Shown: positions 9,901 to 19,551 of the stretch, piece by piece
Layout of the letters: the number at the start of each line of letters is the position of its first letter
How positions within the stretch are numbered: the stretch's first letter is position 1
Assembly: GCF_000350225.1 (NCBI RefSeq)
Contig: NW_005179189.1
Span: 1 to 64,000 of the forward strand
Reading direction: 5' to 3'
DNA length: 64,000 nt
From: Chondrus crispus
Lineage: Eukaryota; Rhodophyta; Florideophyceae; Gigartinales; Gigartinaceae
Translations under genes and position numbers: made by a program
Notes under the pieces: generated by a model
Seen by the model: the letters and a program-made list of their open reading frames with translations, nothing else
Told to the model about the DNA's origin: nothing
The model's database searches: none

Positions 9901-11460
9901 ATTACATCGCGACTGTCAACGTTTGAGAGAATTCGCGGTTTGATCGCGCTGGCGTCCTCTAGTCATATTGTTGGGAGTTTGACGAAGGGGGAGGACCACT
10001 AGCAGGAGGGTCAGACTTAATCCTCACACTTGGGTCTCATGAACTATAGAGTAAACGGCTTTGAAATATTCTGAAATGGGTTTTCAGGAATAAGCTTTCA
10101 GTACTGCTCTTTATCAATTTCTTATATTTAGTTACAGAATTCTGCCGTGCGTAAACCCGCAATTGATGGAGTTGTAAATTTTAGAGTATGATCGTTCACT
10201 AATAGTCAACGAATTGAGGAAAAGGATCTCCCGTCTCCTGACTAAGACAGTAGCAAAACTAAAGAATAATGGGGATTATGATACCTCTGTCTACTAAATG
10301 GGTAAACTAGGAGAAAATCTAACATGGTATATCTAAACAAGTATTTTATTATTTTATGATATTCACTTTTTTAATAAAAAGACTCAAGAATCCCAAACAT
10401 CCCTGAAGGATGGAGGGATCCGCAAATCCCTTAATCTTAGAAGTGCAAGAGCATATTTTGATATAGGAAGGCACGGGAACAAAGGAGCAGTTACACAGCG
10501 GGAAGGGAATACAACCAGGAGCACCACAGTGTCTCGAAAGAGGGATCAGGGATCAGTCAACTCAACAGGAAGCAGAAAAGATTAGTTTATCACCAGCAGA
10601 GGCACAGGCCACGAAGAACAGGAAGCTCAACGGTCGCAGTCGAGCTCACTTCGGGGCCTTGCTCTCACAACAATTGCGTGATATGTTGTACCTAAGTAAG
10701 GAGATAAACAACGGATAACCGAAGACAAACTGGGATACCTAAGAACAAACCATGATAGCGATAGGAATTGCGTCAAATAATCCCGGCAGGATTGTATAAT
10801 TCGCTCATAGATACTCCCTGACCACAGAACAAGTCCAAAGTGTAACCTACAATATCTGACACGTTATGGTATAACCACAAGATGTGGTGGCGGATGTGCG
10901 TAGTGCGCACTTTCACAACGGGCGCTCCATTACGGGAAAAGATGAATAATTTGACAGACAGCCATTGGTTGCTGAACAATATAATACCATGTAATCTTTC
11001 TCTATTTTGACATCTGGAAAATTAGAGTTTGAATGATTCTTAAAAGATATTACAGATTTTAGATATACAAAAATCATGAAGGAAATTCGTCCGTACAAAG
11101 AAATTATGTAGGTGAAGGGCAACGTAAGTAAAGCGAACTCTTGAATTATTTCTGAGAATAAAGTTAAATAAAAGTGTGCCCAGCTCCCCGAATCAGAAGT
11201 CTACCCATGATGAAGTTCATTTTAAGTCGCTGAACCGCAGTTGATGTGATCATCGACTTACAGTTGTCTGATGAAGGTGCAATATTATCGATAGAAAACA
11301 TATTTTCCAAGAAGAAATATTTCGGAATAGCCCATAAATTTTCTAATAGACGTCGTAATTTCCTTGGTCGGACCTTTTGTCAAATTGGCTGTAAGCGTTT
11401 TCAAAAAGAAGGTCCCTCCGTGTCGCAAAAGCATTGCACTGATTTGTAGGCTGTGTTGCT
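9901..11460. other. AT-rich sequence, nothing supported
   Basis: Only short, unrelated ORFs. No repeat, RNA gene or protein motif is seen, apart from the AT-rich composition that contrasts with the GC-rich retroelement cluster to the left. Confidence 0.6.
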
Positions 11461-11592
11461 GAATGCCTGTGTAAATATCAGTTCACTTGGCACTGTTGGT
11501 GCATAATAGAATACAAGAAGTATGTCGAATGCCTGTGTAAATATCAGTTCACTTGGCACTGTTGGTGCATAATAGAATACAAGAAGTATGTC
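11461..11592. repeat. 66-bp perfect tandem duplication
   Basis: Units 11461-11526 and 11527-11592 are identical. The duplication lies 57 bp upstream of the bZIP-like ORF, so it doubles part of that gene's presumed promoter or 5' leader. Confidence 0.95.
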
Positions 11593-11648
11593 GGTGTCTC
11601 TTCTCCTTCTCATGCGCAGGTCTTGTCTAGAGATACCATAGCTTTGTT

Positions 11649-12608
11649 TTGTTTGATTGCTGGCTCAAGTACATAATATTTCAAGACTACGAGGCATCGG
11701 AAGGAGTATCTACTGCCAATCTCAGCACGAACCATCTGTGCCCTCTTGGAGAGACAAGTTTCAGTAACCATTCTCGCACAACGGAAGAATCAGCAAGACC
11801 GCCCACTAGGATGGATATCATCTATTCAACTAATAATCAACGAAGGTTGGTAGGGGATCCTTTCGGCAAGGAGTCACGAGACAAATTTATATCGAAATTC
11901 TGCTCAGAAAGGAACCTGCAGAAGGTGGAATCACTGCAATCTTTCCGGTGGGGAGCAGATATCATGAGAAGAGCCGAATGTGCCCGTCAATCTTTTCATG
12001 AATCAGTGGCCAGTCCATCAGCAGACTTCTCAACTCTAACTGGTGCGGAGAAGTACTATCAACGGCTGCGAAATAATCGAAGGTCAGCGGCGGCAAGTAA
12101 GTTGTACAGAAAGGTTATATCTCGGGAATTAACAACTCTCCTGAGACGAACTTCTCCCGAAAACAGAGATAACTTGGCTAAAGCTATTACTGTATATGCC
12201 GAAAGGTGCTCGGAAGTTGAGGACCATATCAATCATCTCCGAAGTATTCCTCTTGCGGAGAAGGAGAAATATGAGGTGACAAAAGCGTTGAACATTTTTG
12301 AGAGAAATGAAAAGACTGACTCTCACCACCAAGAGATGTGCAAAGACCATGAGATCAGCATCGAAGGGTGCAATTCTTCAGACTTTCTTGCAGAAATGCC
12401 TACTTCGGAATCGCGTCATGTAAACTCTCGACCGGAAATAAGGCAAGATGATGTAGAGGCTGAAGTACCTCAGCAACGACAAGGACTTCCCCAATTTTGT
12501 GCACAGACACAGCTTCCACATCTCAATGATAGTGAGAACGGAGATGTGTTTGTTGACAACTATGTTTGTAGACCGCTTTTGCCGAATGCTACGAAACACG
12601 AGGATTGA
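11649..12608 (+). CDS. Probable bZIP-like DNA-binding protein
   Basis: An intact 319-codon ORF ending GAGGATTGA. Around residues 138-165 is a basic region of bZIP type (YQRLRNNRRSAAASKLYRKV) with the N-x6-S/A-K/R arrangement, followed by SRELTTLL and a helical, charged stretch to about residue 215 that could be a short leucine zipper or coiled coil; heptad leucines are irregular. The N-terminal 110 residues are Ser/Thr-rich and the C-terminus is acidic and Gln/Pro-rich, as in activation regions. Expected role: sequence-specific transcription factor in the nucleus. The start could instead be the Met of MDIIYSTNN near 11811. It is the first intact gene after the retroelement cluster. Confidence 0.55.
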   Translation: MFDCWLKYIIFQDYEASEGVSTANLSTNHLCPLGETSFSNHSRTTEESARPPTRMDIIYSTNNQRRLVGDPFGKESRDKFISKFCSERNLQKVESLQSFRWGADIMRRAECARQSFHESVASPSADFSTLTGAEKYYQRLRNNRRSAAASKLYRKVISRELTTLLRRTSPENRDNLAKAITVYAERCSEVEDHINHLRSIPLAEKEKYEVTKALNIFERNEKTDSHHQEMCKDHEISIEGCNSSDFLAEMPTSESRHVNSRPEIRQDDVEAEVPQQRQGLPQFCAQTQLPHLNDSENGDVFVDNYVCRPLLPNATKHED

Positions 12609-13427
12609 ATTGTCTCTTGATGATATGGACATCGATTGATAGTTCTACTGCACTCACCCCCGTCTGTTTAACAAGTTTCAAAAAGGCTTTTAATTCTGTT
12701 TGTTTCTTATTGACTGTTTTATGCACGACATGCTCAACCACGCTAGTACAGACAGTAAATGAATGAAGTTCCGAGAAAGTACACTGGAACTGGGTACGTC
12801 TGGCACAGTATTGTTTCAAGGGAAGCGTAGAAACAGGTAATGTTCCAGCGAAAGATAGAGAAGGCGCTTTGTTCGGGAAAGAAATAGGGAACCTGCAGGA
12901 TACAGGATACAGTATACGGTACTTAAGTTGCAGGCGCATGAGAAGAGTTGTGCCGGCTCAAATTTATCGCAGATGGCAGACTGAAAGTATAACAAGAAAC
13001 AATCTGTACACATGTACAAGTACATTACTTAGTCATTTATTCGGATCAACGCCAAAGACAGAGATGATAAACCAAAAGTACACACGTGTACGAGGATATG
13101 ATCTCAACCAGTCCACATCTGCATATTACATGTGTGAATCGTGGCCAGGTGGCGGACAAAATTCATGTTGATACTCCTGAAGACCCTGTTGCCGTTTTCG
13201 ACACCGTTTTCGACACCGGCTTCTTGCGGGTTGGGAGTCAAACTCACTCCCCGGTCGAAGTCGACGAATCATTACTGTGCCTGCTCGCCATTTTCGAACA
13301 AGAAAGATGTGCATCAGCATGCGTCCGACTGCCGTTATGTGACTGACATGCAATAACTCCACTGTTGCATTCGCAGTTGAGAAGTAACTCAGCGTTCAGA
13401 GTTGAAAGCTTTTCAAGCCCTCCCGAG
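12609..13427. other. Intergenic, no gene supported
   Basis: Short ORFs on both strands without family resemblance. A small 12-bp tandem repeat (GTTTTCGACACC twice, about 13193-13216) is the only structure noted. Confidence 0.55.
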
Positions 13428-13434
13428 TATAAAG
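13428..13434 (+). promoter_or_regulatory. TATA-like box of the cysteine-rich protein gene
   Basis: TATAAAG lies 83 bp upstream of the first ATG at 13517 (110 bp upstream of the alternative ATG at 13544), a plausible core-promoter position. Identified by sequence and distance only. Confidence 0.4.
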
Positions 13435-13516
13435 ACATGAAGACTATCCCTCTATCCAACCATCTCCTACCTTTCATCTGTCTCGCACCCCTGACCCCAC
13501 CACCCTCCCCGGCCTC

Positions 13517-15421
13517 ATGCTCCCCCTACATGCCCGCATCGCCATGTCACTCCTTAACCTCTCCACTCTCCTTCTCCTCTCTCTCTTCCTCCATCCCCAC
13601 ATCTCTCTCGCCTCCCCGCTTGAACGCACCTTCAACTTTATTGTCCGCACGCCGGACACGCGCCGTCTGCGGGGGATGACCGCAGACGCCTGCATCACCA
13701 CGGGCGACTGCTCCGGCAACCGCCGCTGCGTCCGCGAAGATTCATCCACTCACCTGCCTTGCCGCCGTGGCTTCCTTTGCCGCTGCTTTCCGCCAATCGT
13801 CAAGCCATGCGCGTCAACCTCGGAGTGCGAAGCGCGCGAAATCTGCGCCCCACCCCCGGAAGTCGCCATGCCTTGGGCCGACTCGTCTAACTTCTGCGTG
13901 TCCGCCATTATCGCGGCTTATGCTGCTCCGGGTAATAGCCTAAAGGAATTGCGATCGCCATCCAGGGGTCTTACCATGTTCCCTTGCACCGCGACGTCTG
14001 ACTGCTTGGGTGACCGCAGCTGTGTGTACACCATGGGTATCGGGGGGGCCCTCCCTTGCGAGGCCGAGCAGCGCTGTTACTGCTTCCAGAACAGCCCGCA
14101 ACCGTGCGAAGAGAGCACTGAGTGCGAGCTGGGAGAGCTCTGCGGGCGGGTGTTCGACAAGCAAATTTGTGTCGCGGCCGACGCCGAGGCTGGGTTGCGC
14201 GAAGTGACGGCCGTGAGTGCGAAAAACGATGGGGTGATTAAGCTCGACTCCGACGTGGACTTGGACGAAACCGTTAAAAGGAAGCCCGGACCGGCAGTGG
14301 ATGCCCCGGCAGTGGACGCGCCGCGCAAGAAAACCAAAGGTGTAAGCGGTGAACCGTGCGAATTGTCAAGTCATTGCGAGGGGGAACGCATTTGCATCCT
14401 CTCCGAAGACGCGCTCTCCCTGCAGCCGTGCGAAGAAGGCGAAGACTGCATCTGCGTGCCGGCCACCGGGCCGGACTTCTGCACGGCTGCAGACGAGTGC
14501 GTCGAGCGAGAGACATGCACAAAGCTGCCAAACGTGCCCGACTCGGCTTGCGTGTCAACCGTGATCGTCAGCTACGCCGACGACTTGGAGTCCGTGGGAG
14601 GGACGCCGAAGGAGGAGCGCAGCCCTGGCGCCGGCTTCACTTTGTACCCTTGTAGCAATACGAAGGAGTGCGAGGGCGACCGTGTGTGCAGCAGCGCACT
14701 GGACGATTCATCGAAGCGGTGCAAAGACAACGAGTCTTGCTTCTGCGTGCCGGAGGATCTGCGCAATTGCAAGGCAAGCCAGGAATGTGAGGGACGGGAA
14801 GTTTGCGCAAAGATGACCGAGGCGCAAATCTGTGTGTCGGAAGATGTAGAAGCGGCGATCCCAGAGATCGAGGCGGTGGACCTCCAGCACGTGAAGGAGG
14901 AGGAGGTGTCCGCGGAGCCGTCAGGGTCGCAGGACATGGAAGAGAACATGCTAACGGACGAAGAGGACGGAGAGGCTTCCCCGGACGCTTCCAGCGCGGA
15001 CGACGAGCCAGGTCCTTCTCCTGATTTGATGACTGTGACACCTACGCCCACCAGCTCAGGCTCCGAGACGGGGGATGTGGAGGGCAACACGTGCATCGAT
15101 GCTCGGGCACTGACGCACCTGCCCGCGTCCTCCCTAGCTTGGACGAAGCACGCGTGGGCGACGGTCCTGTGCGACGCAGAGGGTAGCTGCGCTACGGAAG
15201 GGCACATAGTTCGGTTCGAGGGCGTGGCGATGCGGATGGCGAGCTACTGCGAGGGGAGGGGGTGCGTGGAGAAAAGGATGTTGGTGAACAGTCCCAAGTA
15301 CGCGCGGGGCATGAGGCTGCTGTCGAGGACCCAGGGGCTAACGTACACGGCGTTCGCGGCCAGGTATGGGACGAGGGTGGAGGAGGTGCTCATCGCGGTG
15401 GCGCTGCGCGCCGGGCTTTGA
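13517..15421 (+). CDS. Secreted cysteine-rich four-repeat protein
   Basis: An intact 634-codon ORF. The N-terminus is a signal peptide; the Met at residue 10 (13544), giving MSLLNLSTLLLLSLFLHP, makes a more typical one than the first Met. Four cysteine-rich modules follow, at about residues 57-127, 157-218, 281-350 and 378-440, with the pattern C-x5-C-x-G-x-R-x-C ... C-x-C ... C-x5-C-E-x-R/G-E-x-C. Modules 1 and 2 form one pair and 3 and 4 another. Between them are Lys/Pro linkers, including a duplicated AVDAP. An acidic Ser/Glu/Asp/Pro linker (about 441-515) precedes a C-terminal domain (about 524-634) with CDAEGSCATEGHIV, CEGRGCVEKRMLVNSPKYAR and TYTAFAARYGT. No transmembrane anchor is seen, so an extracellular or cell-wall role is inferred; function unknown. 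Confidence 0.85.
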   Translation: MLPLHARIAMSLLNLSTLLLLSLFLHPHISLASPLERTFNFIVRTPDTRRLRGMTADACITTGDCSGNRRCVREDSSTHLPCRRGFLCRCFPPIVKPCASTSECEAREICAPPPEVAMPWADSSNFCVSAIIAAYAAPGNSLKELRSPSRGLTMFPCTATSDCLGDRSCVYTMGIGGALPCEAEQRCYCFQNSPQPCEESTECELGELCGRVFDKQICVAADAEAGLREVTAVSAKNDGVIKLDSDVDLDETVKRKPGPAVDAPAVDAPRKKTKGVSGEPCELSSHCEGERICILSEDALSLQPCEEGEDCICVPATGPDFCTAADECVERETCTKLPNVPDSACVSTVIVSYADDLESVGGTPKEERSPGAGFTLYPCSNTKECEGDRVCSSALDDSSKRCKDNESCFCVPEDLRNCKASQECEGREVCAKMTEAQICVSEDVEAAIPEIEAVDLQHVKEEEVSAEPSGSQDMEENMLTDEEDGEASPDASSADDEPGPSPDLMTVTPTPTSSGSETGDVEGNTCIDARALTHLPASSLAWTKHAWATVLCDAEGSCATEGHIVRFEGVAMRMASYCEGRGCVEKRMLVNSPKYARGMRLLSRTQGLTYTAFAARYGTRVEEVLIAVALRAGL

Positions 15422-15692
15422 GGCTGCGGGGCATGTTTGCGGGATGCGGCATTGGTAATTGATAGACACTAACGTTTGGGTAAAGATGTAGTTGATCCAT
15501 CTCGCGTTATAAAACAGCGCCAGTGAGAGAGCTTTGGCGAAATGAGGGATGGTGCGCAAGTTACTCTAAACTCGAGAGATGCCAGGTACAGTATAGTCTC
15601 TCGCCTTCAGCAGTTGTGTGCCAAACATCATCTTTATGTACAATACTCGCGTTCACCTCTATATCTACATACACAGCGCAACCCCTTCTCGT
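15422..15692. other. Convergent intergenic spacer
   Basis: 271 bp separate the stop codons of two convergent genes. It should hold both polyadenylation regions; no distinct signal was resolved. Confidence 0.6.
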
Positions 15693-17822
15693 CTACCTCC
15701 GTGCCAAGAATTCCTTCCTCGCCCTCAGCCCGCTCTCTGCTATCCTTTTCGCCATCCGTCGCTTGAGCACTCCTGCTCCTACCAGCGCCCGCACGCTGCT
15801 GTCGACGCACTCCTCATACGCCTCCTCCGTCTCCCAAGTTCCTGCAAAATCACAAGGCACCTCCGGTATCGTCAGTCGCTCGCGATTCTGCACGCCGTAC
15901 AATCTCATCCGTCCTCCACCGGCCCACAGGATCTCGACGTCCCCTTTGCATGCTGCCCCGAGCCCAAAGTTTCGCCGCGGGCTGTGCTGCGAACCAAAAC
16001 TCTCTCCGCTGGCGATCGGCGTCGTCACCGTTTTCATCCCCTTCCCAGTCACGAACAGCGTGCTCCCCAGCCCCCCGCGATTCACCTTACCGCCCTCCAA
16101 GATCCCGCGTGTCCCCATCGCCTGAACCGACACCCAGCACTTGCTGCGATCCGTCGCCCGGTTTATATCCACCATCAAGTCACCTTTCAGTAGCGAGTTG
16201 CCCGTCCACACCCACTTGGCCTCCTCATTGCGCTGCAGAATCTGCGTGAAGTAGGCCGTCTGGTCAAATTCTGACGAGTAGTTGATAATCCTTGTCAGCG
16301 ATCGCGCCTTGGCCACAAACCCAGACGCTCCAACGATGTCCGGGTATCCGTCCATGTTAAAATCGCCGATGGCCAGCCCCCGGTAGTTGCGGTACCGACC
16401 GCTCCCGCCCCACGACGTCGTGTCGTACGAAAACTTCCCGGTGCACCCCTCGTTCTTGTAAATGACGTTGGGGTTATCGCTGCCGCCAAACGCGGGAAAG
16501 TCGAGCCCTCCGACCATGAAAATGTCCTGATCGCCGTCGTTATCGTAATCGCACACGGCGTTACCCCATCCGAACACAGTCGCGCCCGTCTCCTCAATTG
16601 AGGCGTCCTCAAACTTGTTATCCCCCGTCCCCAGCCACCATCGCGATGAGTACTGCCCGATGAGGCCGGACGGCGTACGTCCCATGAACAGGTTGAACAT
16701 GGCGGCATGGTAGTCGCCGGCGTTGGAGCCGAAGATGTCGACCTTCCCGTCGCAATTGAAGTCACCGAAGCCGAGCGCCATCCACGAGTCGTCACCAGCG
16801 ACGCGGTTGTTCGCGGCTGGGTTCTTTGGCGACAGTACTGTCGGGCGGAAATTGCCCGTGCCATCGCCGTACTGTACGTGGATCCAGCCGCGGTTGGCGC
16901 CGTTCGCAGGGTCGGTCTGCTTGGTTGCCAGTCCGCACTGGTCGTCGGCGAGCACAACGTCTAGGTGCCCGTCGAGGTTGATGTCGACGAGGGCCGCTGC
17001 CCACGACATGGTGTACTTGCCACGTGGAATGTCGGGCGTGGCGAAGTTGTTGATGCCGGACGTGAGCGACACGTCCTTAAACTTAAGCGGCACGGCGCCT
17101 CTCGGCCCCATATTGAGGAAGAGCTGATTAGGGCTGGACATGGCGAAGGCGACGACAAGGCAGCCCTCGGCGGTCTTCCGCGGGACGCCGTTGGACACGA
17201 GGATATCTAGGCGGCCGTCGTTGTTGACGTCACCGATGGCGCACCCGGAGGACGGCTTCTTCGTGCGGTCTCCGGTGGCGCGGACCCAGTCCAGACGGCG
17301 GAAGACCGTGGTGTTGGTGCTGAGGAATATGATGTTGCGGTCAAACTCAGACACAACAACAATATCGTTCTTCCCATCGCCGTTCAGGTCGCCGTAGCAC
17401 ACACCAGTCGCATCTGTGGTACGCGCACCAACTCCGACACTGTTCGCGACATCGCGAAAAGAGAGCTTCCCCGTTCGCTTCAGCTGGTTAATAAACAAGG
17501 AGTTGTGCGAGCCTGGCCCGTTGGTGACGTAAATATCATCTAGGCCATCACCATCAAAATCGCCGACAGCAACGCCAGGCTGGCCGTGCACATCCCACGG
17601 GAACGAGGGCGTGAGCTGGGCCTGCAGCGGTTCGGTGAGCGAAGACTTGAGCAAGCGGAACCATGCCGGGCGCGTGCGCGACGGTGTGCGGCTGTACTTG
17701 AGGCCGCGGCTTTTGTCTGTGGCGATGTTGCGGAAGCGCCTGCCCGCGGCATGCGCGGAGGGAAGGAGGGGAGAGAGGACGCAAAGAAGCAACAGCAGCG
17801 TCGGGATGCGGGGGCTGGTCAT
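15693..17822 (-). CDS. Secreted FG-GAP/VCBS repeat protein with ASPIC/UnbV domain
   Basis: An intact 709-codon ORF with an N-terminal signal peptide (LLLLLCVLSPLLPSAHA). Seven calcium-loop FG-GAP/VCBS repeats of the type DxDxDGxxD are visible: DFDGDGLDD (residue 88), DLNGDGKND (145), DVNNDGRLD (198), DINLDGHLD (280), DFNCDGKVD (354), DYDNDGDQD (425) and DFNMDGYPD (487). They imply an integrin-alpha-like beta-propeller. Residues about 575-645 match the ASPIC/UnbV domain (NRGGLGSTLFVTG, SQHSPRRNFGLG, ILWAGGGRM) that follows propellers in CRTAC1-type proteins. Predicted extracellular or wall-associated, calcium-dependent and adhesive or ligand-binding; no catalytic residues. Single exon, convergent with the cysteine-rich gene, which is also secreted. 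Confidence 0.92.
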   Translation of the reverse strand: MTSPRIPTLLLLLCVLSPLLPSAHAAGRRFRNIATDKSRGLKYSRTPSRTRPAWFRLLKSSLTEPLQAQLTPSFPWDVHGQPGVAVGDFDGDGLDDIYVTNGPGSHNSLFINQLKRTGKLSFRDVANSVGVGARTTDATGVCYGDLNGDGKNDIVVVSEFDRNIIFLSTNTTVFRRLDWVRATGDRTKKPSSGCAIGDVNNDGRLDILVSNGVPRKTAEGCLVVAFAMSSPNQLFLNMGPRGAVPLKFKDVSLTSGINNFATPDIPRGKYTMSWAAALVDINLDGHLDVVLADDQCGLATKQTDPANGANRGWIHVQYGDGTGNFRPTVLSPKNPAANNRVAGDDSWMALGFGDFNCDGKVDIFGSNAGDYHAAMFNLFMGRTPSGLIGQYSSRWWLGTGDNKFEDASIEETGATVFGWGNAVCDYDNDGDQDIFMVGGLDFPAFGGSDNPNVIYKNEGCTGKFSYDTTSWGGSGRYRNYRGLAIGDFNMDGYPDIVGASGFVAKARSLTRIINYSSEFDQTAYFTQILQRNEEAKWVWTGNSLLKGDLMVDINRATDRSKCWVSVQAMGTRGILEGGKVNRGGLGSTLFVTGKGMKTVTTPIASGESFGSQHSPRRNFGLGAACKGDVEILWAGGGRMRLYGVQNRERLTIPEVPCDFAGTWETEEAYEECVDSSVRALVGAGVLKRRMAKRIAESGLRARKEFLARR

Positions 17823-18477
17823 CGTGTGCTTTGCTATGCAAGTGGGCTGTGTTGCCGAAGTATAAAAGGATGGTGAGTAGCTTAGGTTTTATACAGGTCT
17901 GGTCAGACGAATGTTTACAGTGCGGATCTGTTAGCGGTGGTTGCAGGGGAGCGGGGGTGTCTGGCGGCGCCATCTATCGGCGCGAGCGTAGCAAGCGGGG
18001 GCAGATTTCGGGAGCACTGGCACGGAGCGGAGTGCACGGTAGGGCGCGAGAATTCGGCGATGGTCGGACACGTCCTCGCGGGGCGGCGCGTGTAGACGCG
18101 GGATGCGGGGGCTCGGCGGCCGAAGTGATTGGGCGGAGGCGTCTCGCAGCGCGGCGCGGCGCGGAACGTTGGTCGCTCGCCGCGCGCCGCGAGCATGCGG
18201 CAGCAGCGCGGCGCGTCGCGTCGCGTCGCGTCACCTTGCGCGAAAATCAAGGCGGCGCTGAATTCACCGCTCGCCTGTCCCTCGCAGTTTGTCCGCGCCT
18301 CCTGCCCCCCGCCGCCACGTTGCCGCACCAACCGCCCGCCAACACCGCTCCCGCTTCCGCCCCGCCCGCCCCCGAGGCACGTCCCCCAGCCACGCGCTTC
18401 TGCGCAACAGCGCCGCGGATGACCTCGCACGCGCGGCGCAGGCCGCTACGCACCCCCGCGAGAGCTGCGCACCCCGC

Positions 18478-18577
18478 NNNNNNNNNNNNNNNNNNNNNNN
18501 NNNNNNNNNNNNNNNNNNNNNNNNNNNNNNNNNNNNNNNNNNNNNNNNNNNNNNNNNNNNNNNNNNNNNNNNNNNNN
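18478..18577. other. Assembly gap (100 N)
   Basis: Exactly 100 Ns, the conventional length for a gap of unknown size, inside extremely GC-rich DNA. ORFs crossing it are artefacts. Confidence 0.98.
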
Positions 18578-19509
18578 ACAACGTCAACATCAGAGTTGAT
18601 TGAATCACTTTCGTGTGCAGGAACGTCATGCAGAGCACATGTCGATTCGTCACCCTCCCCCCCCCACCGCATCTCTCTCTGCTACCTCACAGCCGACCGC
18701 CGCCGCGCGTTCGCCTCCACTGGCCTCCGCCCCCTTCCGCGCCTCCCCTCCACTACACTGCACAGTACATGCAGTGTGCGCGCCGTTCCGCGCCGTCCGC
18801 GCCCGCATCCCCGCTCCCCACCCGTCCCTCCGCCCCGCTGTCGCCAGCTGTCGCCAGCTGTCGGCGCTTGCCCCGTCCAGTTCTGCGCCCCGCCCGCGTG
18901 AGCGGCGCCCCAATCCCGCTGGGCGCGCCCACCCCGCGCGTACACAGGCCCGCTCGCCGCCGCCGTGGGACGCCCCACTCGAGGCGCTGACCTGTCGCGA
19001 TCTCATCTCTCGCAAGCCCGCGCCACGTGTCGTCGCACGTCAAGTTGTACACCCTGTACACTCCACTCGAGCTGTTTCTGCGTCTCGTCTCTCGACCTCC
19101 ATCGTAACGCACCCCCCCCGCGCGCGCGCGCGCGCCCACGCCCCCGCCCCGTCCGAGAGCCCTGCCCGACCCCCTGGCAAGCTGCATCGTCGCCCCGTAC
19201 AGCAGCGCACGTCGCATCGCCCTGCCCTGGTCGTGCGCTTTTGGGCCGATTAGGGATAAAACGCTGCATCATCCATCTTTCAAAACTTTAAAACGGGGGG
19301 CTGTACTGTACGCACCGTACACACTTTCTAAAGTGTAAAACTGTGCTGATGCTTTTTCCAGCACCGCCACTTCCCTGCGAACGGCAGCGGATTCCATTGC
19401 CAACGTATTCAAACCCGTTGCCCCGCTCTTCCCGGCACACACACGCCCGCGTGTCCGTAAGGACCATTTATCACACATGGGCACCACGCAGCGCGAGGTG
19501 GAAGAATGC

Positions 19510-19551
19510 GTACACCACCAAGAGTACACCACCAAGGGTACACCACCATCC
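19510..19551. repeat. 14-bp tandem repeat, three copies
   Basis: Units begin at 19510, 19524 and 19538 with consensus GTACACCACCAAGR; the last copy diverges at its end. Confidence 0.8.

Noticed and set aside
11401..11613. Minus-strand ORF with a repeated 22-residue unit
   Set aside because: The repeat merely reflects the 66-bp tandem duplication, whose length is divisible by three; no independent coding evidence.
17861..17869. TATAAAAGG near the FG-GAP gene
   Set aside because: It lies upstream of that gene but reads on the plus strand, the wrong orientation for a minus-strand promoter; no plus-strand gene follows.
17831..18901. 356-codon plus-strand ORF and several overlapping ORFs across the gap
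   Set aside because: They run through 100 Ns and low-complexity GC-rich DNA; several frames are open at once with Pro/Ala/Arg composition and no domain.
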